Below, piece by piece: positions 1 through 8,400 of a DNA stretch of 9,859 nucleotides. The DNA is taken from contig CALGOI010000088.1 of assembly GCA_937959065.1 (NCBI GenBank), forward strand, positions 1 through 9,859, in the 5' to 3' direction. This DNA comes from an uncultured Ignavibacteriota bacterium. GTDB lineage: Bacteria; Bacteroidota; Ignavibacteria; Tepidaquicellales; Tepidaquicellaceae. The translations under genes and the position numbers were made by a program. Each line of letters opens with the position of its first letter. Position 1 is the stretch's first letter. The notes beneath the pieces are model-generated. The model was not told where the DNA came from and did no database searches. It saw nothing but the letters and a program-made list of their open reading frames with translations.

Positions 1-479
1 CGGGATTGGTCAGTTTTCTCCGTTTTTAGGTGGTCAGATACTCCGAAATTTGCAGAAAAGTGCCGGTTAAAGATTTTCTACGATATGAAGGCAAGCACAT
101 CAAAATAGTAGGTTATCTCATTTGCATTAAGGATGTACCCACCGTGAAAGGTATGATGAATTACGGTACCTGGATAGATGTAGAAGGGAGTTTATTTGAT
201 ACCACACATTTTCCAAAAGAACTGAAAAAATATCCCTTTAAAGGATCGGGTTGTTATCTGCTTTATGGAAAGGTGGTTGTAGAATTTGGTTATCCCTCCC
301 TGGAAATCAGGAAAATGGCCAGGCTGCCTATGATTGCTGATCCCAGGTATGAAGATTCAAAGGTTGGTCCTGCCGTGCAGCACTTAAAAAGAGGTTTGAG
401 CCATGACCATCAGGTGATTGGTAGGAAGCCGCATCCGGGGAAGGGAGAGGTGGATCGACTTTTTGGAAATGAGGAGTAG
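1..479 (+). CDS. DNA polymerase III alpha subunit (DnaE-type), C-terminal fragment, 5' end outside window
   Basis: This is the C-terminal end of a replicative or translesion-type C-family polymerase. The visible segment resembles the OB-fold-like tail of the short (roughly 1000-residue) DnaE found in many Bacteroidota. It contains GKHIKIVGYL, then VKGMMNYGTWID, FDTTHFPKELKKYPF, GKVVVEFGYPSLEI and a closing KMARLPMIADPRY. The polymerase active site lies upstream of the window. The frame carrying this homology is closed by TAG at 27-29, so its first in-window start would be GTG at 30. A protein that begins there would lack all catalytic parts. Frame 2 just upstream reads GIGQFSPFL and joins plausibly to VVRYSEIC if one base is skipped near 29, so a frameshift (real or a sequencing error) is suspected. 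A degraded C-terminal pseudogene is the alternative. Family assignment is fairly secure from remembered motif similarity; gene integrity is not. Confidence 0.75.
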
Positions 480-546
480 AAGATATTTTTAAATTCAAGT
501 CATTTAGTTTTTTAAAGGAAACATATATAGAAGGTTTACGTCTTAT

Positions 547-550
547 AAGG
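547..550 (+). promoter_or_regulatory. Possible ribosome binding site for the Crp/Fnr gene
   Basis: AAGG sits 7 bases before ATG 558. It is a short Shine-Dalgarno-like match and favours 558 over the internal ATG at 588. Bacteroidota often initiate without a Shine-Dalgarno sequence, so this is weak support. Confidence 0.35.
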
Positions 551-557
551 TTAATAA

Positions 558-1160
558 ATGACTATTATAATCAAAAACTCACGCCAAATGGAAATAAACG
601 CAAAACAATTTTTTAGCCGCTATAAAATCGAACCTAGAGTAATAGAAGATTTAACAAAAAGGATCAAATTCAGTACGATTAAGAAGGGAAAATATTTTAT
701 TAATTATGGGGAAAAAATGAATAGGATTGGAATACTACTGAGTGGGCTTCTCGTTTCCAGATATGAAACTGAAAGTGGTGATGAGATAGTATCTAAATTT
801 TATTATCCTCAAGGTGATATCATTGTAGTAGATTATCAGAGTTTCAAAAAACAATCATCTTCTAATGAAGCTATCCGTGCCAGCGAAGACAGTTATCTTA
901 TGACATTAAGTTATGATAATTTTAATTCCCTTCTGAATAATCATAGTTCACTAAAGGAAATGGCTTTAAGCTTTTTAGAAGAAAGTTATCTAAATGCCTT
1001 GGAAAGAATTAGGAGTCTTCAAATACTAAGTCGTGAACAAAGAATAAGGAATTTTATGGAAGCCCATCCTATCCTAATGCAAAAAATAACAGCCACAGAC
1101 AAAGCCTCCTACTTGGGAATGCATAGAAATATTTTTTCAAAAAAACTGAAGTCATTATAG
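558..1160 (+). CDS. Crp/Fnr-family transcriptional regulator
   Basis: Predicted 200-residue cytoplasmic DNA-binding regulator. Residues about 15-120 look like a cyclic-nucleotide-binding-type beta-roll: an IKKGKYFINYGEKMNRIGILLSG segment, then YYPQGDIIVVDYQSF and ASEDSYLMTLS. A long dimerisation helix follows, around 128-160. The end, KASYLGMHRNIFSKKLKSL, fits the short C-terminal helix-turn-helix of Bacteroidota Crp/Fnr proteins (compare IASYLGxxxETLSRxRKKL), so the protein is probably complete at a normal family length. The classical cAMP-phosphate-binding GE..LR motif is not visible, so the ligand, if any, is unknown. ATG 558 is preferred because AAGG lies 7 bases upstream at 547-550; ATG 588 (MEINAKQF) is a credible alternative and would also suit the family N-terminus. 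A dyad follows the stop directly. Confidence 0.87.
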   Translation: MTIIIKNSRQMEINAKQFFSRYKIEPRVIEDLTKRIKFSTIKKGKYFINYGEKMNRIGILLSGLLVSRYETESGDEIVSKFYYPQGDIIVVDYQSFKKQSSSNEAIRASEDSYLMTLSYDNFNSLLNNHSSLKEMALSFLEESYLNALERIRSLQILSREQRIRNFMEAHPILMQKITATDKASYLGMHRNIFSKKLKSL

Positions 1161-1162
1161 AT

Positions 1163-1182
1163 TTTGCACTTGAAAGTGCAAA
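1163..1182. terminator. Near-perfect dyad after the Crp/Fnr gene: terminator hairpin or operator
   Basis: TTTGCACT-TGAA-AGTGCAAA forms an 8-bp perfect stem with a 4-base loop, three bases after the stop at 1158-1160. As a DNA dyad it reads TTTGCACTT-GA-AAGTGCAAA, symmetric at 18 of 20 positions. The location fits a terminator, but the stem is AT-rich and only a broken T-rich stretch (TAATCTTTTC) follows. The dyad lies about 45 bases upstream of the next ATG (1226), so it could instead be an operator for a dimeric regulator such as the neighbouring Crp/Fnr protein. The sequence alone does not decide between the two. Confidence 0.5.
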
Positions 1183-1225
1183 TAATCTTTTCAAATATGC
1201 TGATTTTTGTTTCAAAAATAATTTT

Positions 1226-1516
1226 ATGAAAAGAAAAGAAATAGACTACGGGGTTTTGAGCGAGGTTTCAAGAGATTTAAACTGCAACTTAATTGGTGAT
1301 TGTAGTGGTACCACAATCAGCCGAAGAACTACTAAAGGCTTCAAGAAGGCATTTAACTTAGATGATCGCCAAATATCAGACCAAGATGCTGAACATATTG
1401 TACACATTGCAATGGTCGGAATGGCTACCTGCTTTGTATCTAGGAATAATAATGCTCCAATTGCTGGGTTTTTACTATTGGCATCCCTGTTTATTTTCTA
1501 CCAGAATGGAGAATGA
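1226..1516 (+). CDS. Hypothetical 96-residue protein with two hydrophobic segments
   Basis: Not recognised. The first half is polar and basic (MKRKEIDYG start; SRRTTKGFKK around residues 32-41) with a close cysteine pair, C20 and C26, in NCNLIGDCSG. The second half has two hydrophobic stretches, about 58-71 (IVHIAMVGMATCFV, including C69) and 77-92 (PIAGFLLLASLFIFY). They are separated by a polar SRNNN turn, which suggests a small hairpin membrane protein with a short polar end. No signal peptide is evident. The ATG follows an AT-rich leader without a Shine-Dalgarno sequence; a near match to the Bacteroidetes -7 box (GATTTTTG, 1202-1209) lies only about 17 bases before it, which is very close. 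The gene is in the same orientation as the regulator upstream, separated from it by the dyad at 1163-1182. Uninterrupted length and amino-acid make-up favour a real gene, but no function can be given. Confidence 0.55.
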   Translation: MKRKEIDYGVLSEVSRDLNCNLIGDCSGTTISRRTTKGFKKAFNLDDRQISDQDAEHIVHIAMVGMATCFVSRNNNAPIAGFLLLASLFIFYQNGE

Positions 1517-1844
1517 TCTTATGTCATAATTTCGCTAGCCAGGAGATTTCAATTTAGACAAACCCAAATGTAAATATTGGATAAGAATTTACTTGTATTT
1601 GATGCCAAGTCATCTCATTATTGGCTCTCTAACCATATTTTCTAAAACAATCATATCCTACCAACTGTGCAAAGCTACCGGTTAATAAAGGAACCCGCAC
1701 AAATTTTTATTCCCGAAAGAATATTGTTATATTAGAGTAGTTCTACCCACTCAAACCAAGTTTTATTTAAAGGACTAATAAATAACGATTCAGAGAGATC
1801 GACAAAAATCATTATGTTTTCATTTGGTTTTTTGGGGTTACATG

Positions 1845-1872
1845 GGGTGTTGACGCTTCTTGCGCAGCACCC
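1845..1872. other. Strong GC-rich stem-loop in the intergenic region
   Basis: GGGTGTTG at 1845-1852 pairs with CAGCACCC at 1865-1872 (one G-U wobble). CGC at 1854-1856 pairs with GCG at 1862-1864 around a TTCTT loop, leaving A1853 bulged. This gives 11 pairs in a clearly AT-rich surrounding. No T-tract follows on the + strand (TTTGAATAAAA) and none on the minus strand, so it is not a textbook terminator. A structured RNA element, attenuator or REP-like repeat unit is possible. Confidence 0.45.
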
Positions 1873-2003
1873 TTTGAATAAAACGTATTAATTTTGAGTA
1901 AACAAAAGCTGAGCTCAATGTTAATCTGAAAGTGGATTGAATTTGTATGGCTACAGTTTGTTTACTATTTAAAACTTTCCTCCTAAATTGAAGATTCTAA
2001 ATA

Positions 2004-2021
2004 GCACACTACATTAAGTGA
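2004..2021. repeat. 18-base repeat unit, copy 1 (dyad-containing)
   Basis: GCACACTACATTAAGTGA matches the 18 bases at 2239-2256 at 16 positions. Within it CACT and AGTG flank ACATTA as an inverted pair. The two differences between the copies fall at paired positions of this dyad and preserve it, which suggests a protein-binding site or small hairpin rather than a chance repeat. Confidence 0.4.
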
Positions 2022-2238
2022 CATTCTACCATTCTTAGAAAAACGTTAAGATTCCGAGCATAAAAATACAGCAAATGCTTTAGCGTTTTAATATTGTTAT
2101 CACCTGACAAAACTTCTATAGGATCGTTCAAATTAGGTTTACTAAATGGGGAAATCCGCTTAATCGAGCCTTTTGAAAATCCGGTAAACCTACACTACCA
2201 GCAGACGGATATTTGCTAAAACAAATCTGAAATTAAGG

Positions 2239-2256
2239 GCACATTACATTAAATGA
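2239..2256. repeat. 18-base repeat unit, copy 2, upstream of the Rhs promoter
   Basis: GCACATTACATTAAATGA is the second copy of the unit at 2004-2021, with CATT and AATG flanking the same ACATTA core. The dyad centre (about 2248) is roughly 50 bases upstream of the -7 box at 2298, a spacing compatible with an upstream activator or operator site. Which protein, if any, binds is unknown. Confidence 0.4.
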
Positions 2257-2274
2257 ATCATCAATGAATCGGGT

Positions 2275-2305
2275 ACTGCCATGAAGTATCCTGGTACTAG
2301 CTTTG
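2275..2305 (+). promoter_or_regulatory. Probable Bacteroidetes-type promoter of the Rhs gene
   Basis: TAGCTTTG at 2298-2305 matches all fixed bases of the Bacteroidetes primary-sigma -7 box TAnnTTTG. The -33 region is weak: ACTG at 2275-2278 sits at 19-base spacing where TTTG is expected. Transcription would start near 2311-2313 and give a leader of about 80 bases before ATG 2393. This placement argues against the upstream in-frame TTG at 2303, which overlaps the box, as a start codon. Confidence 0.5.
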
Positions 2306-2392
2306 CCTATATCTCAAAACTTAATTCACGAACAAACCCTCGACAGTATGAAAACTAAACTATTGCTCGCTTGTGTAAAAAGCCAAAACTCA

Positions 2393-2449
2393 ATGAAGCA
2401 CTTCCTAATTCTTTTAGTTTTGCTGCTAAGCTTTTCCTTATTTTCTCAG
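2393..2449 (+). other. Signal peptide of the Rhs protein
   Basis: Residues 1-19 have a short basic start (MKH), a hydrophobic core (FLILLVLLLSFSLF) and an SQ end before DNPTLIN. This is a typical Bacteroidota Sec signal, with probable type I cleavage after Q19. There is no lipobox cysteine, so the mature protein is expected to be periplasmic or secreted rather than a lipoprotein. Confidence 0.8.
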
Positions 2450-5400
2450 GATAACCCTACCTTAATTAATATGCCACCGGCTCCGGAAGCTGCCGGACTT
2501 GGCGAATATGGGGATATTCCGGTTAGCGAGTATTCGGGTACTCCGGGAATAAATATCCCAATATTCAATTTAAATTATAGAGAATTAAGCCTGCCTTTCA
2601 ATTTAAGTTATCACTCTAATGGCAACCGGGTAGCAGAAGAAGCAAGTTGGGTAGGTCTTGGATGGAATCTGGATGTTGGAGGAATGGTAACCAGAGCTAT
2701 TCGTGGTTTTGATGATTTTGGAACTTCAGATGCCACTATTTGTGATACGTATTCAAATTACTATAACAATGCTTCCAGCCTGCCTCAAGCTCCGGGAAGC
2801 CTCTGGGATTATCATGGCTACTTACAAACTCTGGCTATTTCCAATTGCTATCAATCTTGTGAATTTTCAGACGGTACAAGAAATACGGATGAATTTTGTC
2901 CGGAATCTGTATTTAAAAAAGATAGAGAATCTGATCTGTATACTTTTAATTTACCAGGAGCCAGCGGCAAGTTCTACATTGATAAAAGTGGGAACTTTGT
3001 AACCCTCAATGCTCAAAATATTGATATCCAGGTCAATGGTACTGGCCCGTTCAATATAAGTTGGGTAATAACAACCGGTGATGGCACAGAATATCATCTG
3101 GGCATTAACCGATCAGGAAGACAACACAGCTATACTTACCATAAATCCTATGTAAGAGAAAATGATGGAATCTATCAAGCACAAAGTTCGTGTGGCACTG
3201 ATGGAGAATACATCTCTACCTGGTTTTTAGAAAAGATTGTCTCTCCCAACGGCCATGAAATTAATCTGACCTATAAATATAATGCCAGCAACAGGATTAC
3301 CCCAATTCCGGCTTATTCTGAAAGTTTTAAAGATTTAATGCTGGAGAGAAGGTTACTTTGTACAGGTGTTGCTGATCCTGCGGATAAACTATATACCAAA
3401 ACGGCTACTCTAACCAAGTATGATCAAATCTATCTGGATAAAATAACTTATGAATATGGAAGAATAGATTTCTTAAGTAGTTCTAGTCGTTCAGATTTAA
3501 CGGGAGGATATCTCCTAGATGATATTGTTATTTATCAAGGAGATTTAATTAACCCTTACAAGCGGTTTCATTTTTCCTATGATTATTTTACTTCCACTAA
3601 TCCAACTAATGATGATAACAGATGGGATTTGACCTATCCCGGTGCAAGTGGGAGATCAATTGTAAGTATTACTTTCCCAGGATTAGGGGGGACATTTTCA
3701 ATAAACAATGACTTAAATACGAAGCGATTAAAGCTCTTAAGTGTGCAAGACATGGGGGCTAATACTGGATCAACAAGTTCTGAAATTCCGCCCTATTCCT
3801 TTTCCTATTCTACAACTCCTCTGCCGGTAAAAACTTCACTGTCTGTGGATCATTGGGGCTTTAATAATGGTAAGGAAAGTAATGATCAATTAGCAGCCAC
3901 TTACATTGAAGATCCAAACTTTATTAATAGTCAAATAAATGATGGTTTTCATTTTATCAATGGCTATTTTCAGGGAGCAGATCGTGATCCGGACCCTGTT
4001 TTCACTAACTCCTATATGCTTACTTCAATCCAATATCCCACAGGTGGGTCAACCAGTTTGGATTATGAAAACAATGAAATAGGAGTTTATGATTATGAGC
4101 CAACAGGGATGGCAAATGGGAGTATCAATTATGTGGTTCCTTCTTTTGGAGCATGCAATAACTTATTTCTAAATACAGAAAGTTTTACCATTGATGATGG
4201 TAAGCCTGCTACCACCCAAGTCCTGACTCATCTTTCTTTTGATTGGGTCAAATATCCTTGCCCTTCGGCTTGCTCTACTTACTGTATTGGAGATGAAAGT
4301 AACGGTCATGGGTTTAAGGTAATCCTGACTAATAATGATGATAATTCAGTAATCGAGTGGTTTCATACTTATGGAACTTTGAATGGAAGTACTTACACTT
4401 TTTCGGATGATGTATTACTACAGGAAGGAAATTATACTCTAAGCATCAAAGGATCAAATGGAGGATTGGAAAGTGGCTACATACCTAATGATGTATCCAG
4501 TATTAATTTTAAACTGGAATGGGAGCAATACGAGTATGTTACTGAAAAGTTGGGGGGTGGATTAAGAGTAAAAAAAGTAACAGATTATGCCGATGGGGTG
4601 GCTAATACCAGGGTCTATCACTATAAAGAAACCACCGGGAATTCCAGCGGTAAAATGTTTAATAACCCTGTTTACAATCACAGAACTTTTGAGATTGCAG
4701 CCCAACAATCACTGATTTGTACAGGCGGGTATGCTGATAGAAGTGAAAATTTTTATGCTCACAGAAGTTCTTCCAGTATTCGCCCTTTGAGTAGTTCTTA
4801 CACCGGCAGTTTTGTTGGTTATAGCCGGATTGAAGTTTGGCATGGTGATAATGCTGAAAAGGGAATGAGTGTAAAAACCTTTTTCAATCAGGGCAATATT
4901 GGAAATCCGGAAGTCTTTGATCGATATGGCGTCGGTATAATGAGTAGTACAAAAGATGGTAGCTTGCTACGACAAATTGATTATGATGCGGCTGGCACCA
5001 AAGTACACGAAGTTGAAAATATATATAATACATTTGATATCAATACTTTTCCCTGGAATTGGAATTATAAAGTAGCCTTTATTACTGGCTGGCTGAATCC
5101 ACCTCCTTCTTCTTCCGCCGGGATGTGTCAAAATGGAATTCCTGCCATTTTAGCCTATGCTGATGTCAGACAGTGGCACTATGTAGTGACTAGCTATGAG
5201 CGCTTTTTTGACGAAACAGGAGCTAATCCGGCAGTAAAGACAACCAATTACGCTTATGAAAACCAAAGATTCAGACTTCGCTCAGATGAAATGAGTAATA
5301 GTGATGGAAACACTTACAAAACTGAATACTATTATCCGGATGAAAAAGGCTATACTCACATGACGGATAAGTGGATGTATAACATCCCTGTAGAGTTTAA

Positions 5401-8400
5401 AAAATTTGGTAATGGAACCTATACCGGGGGATTTTTAGTGGAGTATAATACCACTTATCCGGTTGCTCCTAAAAAGTTCACTGAGTTTTTTGACGATAAT
5501 TCCAGCGTGGTAAGAAGTGAGGTTTTGCAATTCATCGATGGATATCCGAGTGAATTAAAACGTATGGAATTGCCCCACTCTGAGATCTACACCTGGACGA
5601 ATGGACTGATTGATGATAAAACTTACCAGGCCTGGTTCTGGGATTACAACTATAATGATTTCCGGCTTATTCAGGACATTACATCAATTGATGGACAAAA
5701 AATAGATTACCTATTTGATGGTTATCAGCGATTAGAAAAAATCACTGCCCGAAATGGAAATATTACTACAGATATTAGTTATCAGATGGGCAGTAGCAAT
5801 TCCATTACTACTACTATCACTTACACAGATGCTCCTACCCAGGCTATTATCAATCAGTACGATGGATTGGGTAGGCTGACAAAGAATATCTATAATGGTG
5901 TAACAAAAAATGAGATAGTTTATGATGATCTGGGCCGGATAGAAAAACAGACTTATCTACCTGGAAATTTCAGCTATTTTGACTATGATGATTCCCCTTT
6001 AAACCGGGTGATAAAAGAAATTTATCCGGATGGCTCCAATATCGAAATGACTCATGGGGCTGAAAATAATTACATCCGCATCAAGAATTATGATGAGAAA
6101 GGGAATTTAACTACTGTTCTAACAGACTTTTTCGGTCAGACCGGAGAGATCACAGATGCTCTTAGCGGGGTTACAGCATATAGTTACAACAACAAAAATC
6201 TTCTTGAATCGGTTACACCTCCGGCAGGTTCTCCCTATACCTATATTTATGATGAAAGAAACCGACTGATTGAAAAATCAATACCGGGAGCAGGGACTCA
6301 ATATTTTGATTATTACGATGTAGATGATCGCCTAATGTATTCACTGGATGCTAATGGCAATCGTATAGATCATGAATATGATGATTATGGGCGGGAGATA
6401 ACGGTAAGATTACAGGAAAATGTGAATGTAGCCGGTGGCAGTATTGGTAGCCCCGGCGGAAGCATCATCACCCGTTCTTATGGAGAAACTTTGGGAGGAA
6501 TAAACATTGGAAAGCTAATCACTGAAAGTGCCACAGTGCTGGGAGGAAGTGGCGGATTGGCGGAATCCATCCACACCTATGATGCTTTTGGCAGGATTGA
6601 TCTCACTAAAGAAAAATACCCGCTAGGTAGTGGCATCAATGAAGATGACATAGATTTTACCTATAATCATGCCGATTGGTTAACCAGTGAGGTAAGAACA
6701 CATAATGGTTATCAGGCATTAACTGTTGGAACGGTTTATGATTATGATAACTTTGGTCGGCTGATTGCCCGATTTTTTGGTATCCAACAGCCAAACAGTG
6801 ATGGTCTGGCAGTAGGGATGCGCTATGACGACAGAGATCAAATGGTGGTAAAAAGACTGGGAATATCCGGCATTTATCAATCATTGGATAAAGTTAGTTT
6901 TGAATACACCGAAAGAGGTTGGATTAAAAAGATGAATGATGTAGTAGCCAAGCAGGTTGATCATTCTCTGTGCCAAACGCCTAATGATCCGGAAGATCCC
7001 GTTCAGGTGGAAGACAATATAGGTCTGGAAGAACTTCTGGAATTTATCTGCTCAGGTGAAGATATCGTTGTTGAAGATTTGGACCCTTGTACTGACGGGG
7101 GATGCTATATTGAAGTGCAGGATTATGTAGCCGTTTTTCAAATATTCGATAATGGAATAGATGGTGTTGTCGGAATTTATGGAACAACAGGGGAGTTAAT
7201 TCCTTTAAACTACAATTACTTACCCACTCAATTAAGTAACCTTGAAGCTGATTTGGAGGCCTGGTTGACAGCTAATGGGTATATTTTTGAGGATGTAGTT
7301 ATCACATATACCACTTCAGGGTCAGGAGCATTATTGTATGCTATCAAAATAAGTATTCTCCAAACGAATTACGGTTTTGATTACCTGAACTATATGTTCA
7401 AGTACAACAATATAAGAACTGCCAATTTTAAAAGACAGAACCGGAAATTCATTCCCTGTGAAAATGAACCCGGAGATCCCAAAGGGGATGATAGTAATCA
7501 GGCTGCATCAGTGGTTTTACTGGATGCTCAGATAGCTGCTGCAACCAGTACTAGCTTTACTTATCCTACAGTGCTTTACAAAGTGATTTTGCTGGATGGA
7601 AGTATTCGATGGGTTTTTCAGGAAGAATTGGATATTTTAGAAGGAACCATTTACAGAATGGATCGGCTATATGTCAAAGATGCCAATAAAAACTTTGATA
7701 TTGAAAGAAATAACGGAACTAAAGCCAATCAGAACATGAACCAGTTTCTTTCTGAAAGGGCTCAGGGAAATCTTGCTGATGTGGTTTCAGATCAAAATGA
7801 TGGGCCTTCTACAGAGTGTGACCTTGATTCTCTGGGTTGTACTCCTTTTGAGTTGGATCAGCAGGCAGAATCAGTGGAAGATATTATGGGTGCGATGTGC
7901 AATATGCCTTTAGAGCAAATCACCTTTCCGATAGATTTGCATCTGGTGCAATTATGTGATGGGACTACTATCTATGTATTGGGAGATTCCCTGGTCAATG
8001 AGATTGATGGGCCGCATATAATATTGGATGAAGTTACCATTAATGGGCCTAATGATGGAATTAATGTACTGGTCGTGAAAAAAGAGCGGCTATTTGCTAT
8101 GGATTTTGATTATGAACCCAATGGTAATATCGAAAAGTTGCGCTGGAAAGTTACGGACAATACCATCAAATATTATCAAAATAGCTATGACCCGCTTAAT
8201 CGGATTACTGATGCCAGTTATGGGGAGGAACTTTTGTATGAAGGTCCAAATGGCAATTTGTTTTATACAGTTGATCCGAACGATGCCTACAAGGCCTTCG
8301 GATTTAGCTATGATGCGGTAGGTAATATTCAAGGTTTAAGCAGATATGGCATGGTACCGGATGGAACCTGTTTTACAATTGGGCTTATTGATCAGCTTAG

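Larger units (their letters stand above)
1517..2392. other. Long non-coding interval upstream of the Rhs gene
   Basis: About 880 bases without a convincing gene on either strand. Open stretches are short; the longest I followed on the minus strand, about 60 codons (roughly 2007-2200), has no clear start and resembles nothing I know. The interval contains a GC-rich hairpin (1845-1872), two related 18-base sites (2004-2021, 2239-2256), a 9-base inverted repeat (2134-2142 with 2184-2192) and the probable Rhs promoter near 2298-2305. It could be a long regulatory region, contain a small RNA, or be decayed DNA left by recombination next to the Rhs locus. Confidence 0.5.

Noticed and set aside
1720..2100. 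Direct repeat AATATTGTTAT at 1720-1730 and 2090-2100
   Set aside because: It is a short, AT-only-rich match in AT-rich DNA with no extension on either side; chance is sufficient.
2134..2192. 9-base inverted repeat TAGGTTTAC / GTAAACCTA with a 41-base spacer
   Set aside because: The long spacer has little internal pairing. It may form a weak stem but gives no clear functional reading, so it is only mentioned within the intergenic entry.
2007..2200. Minus-strand open stretch of about 60 codons in the intergenic region
   Set aside because: Such length is expected by chance here, there is no convincing start, and the translation matches no family I recognise.
2281..2358. 25-codon frame from ATG 2281 overlapping the Rhs 5' region
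   Set aside because: It has no Shine-Dalgarno sequence or recognisable content and contains the predicted -7 box, so it would not be on the Rhs transcript.
2303..2392. Extended N-terminus of the Rhs frame from TTG 2303 or ATG 2348
   Set aside because: The extra residues are polar and would precede the signal peptide. The TTG overlaps a full TAnnTTTG promoter box. ATG 2393 starts directly at a typical signal peptide.
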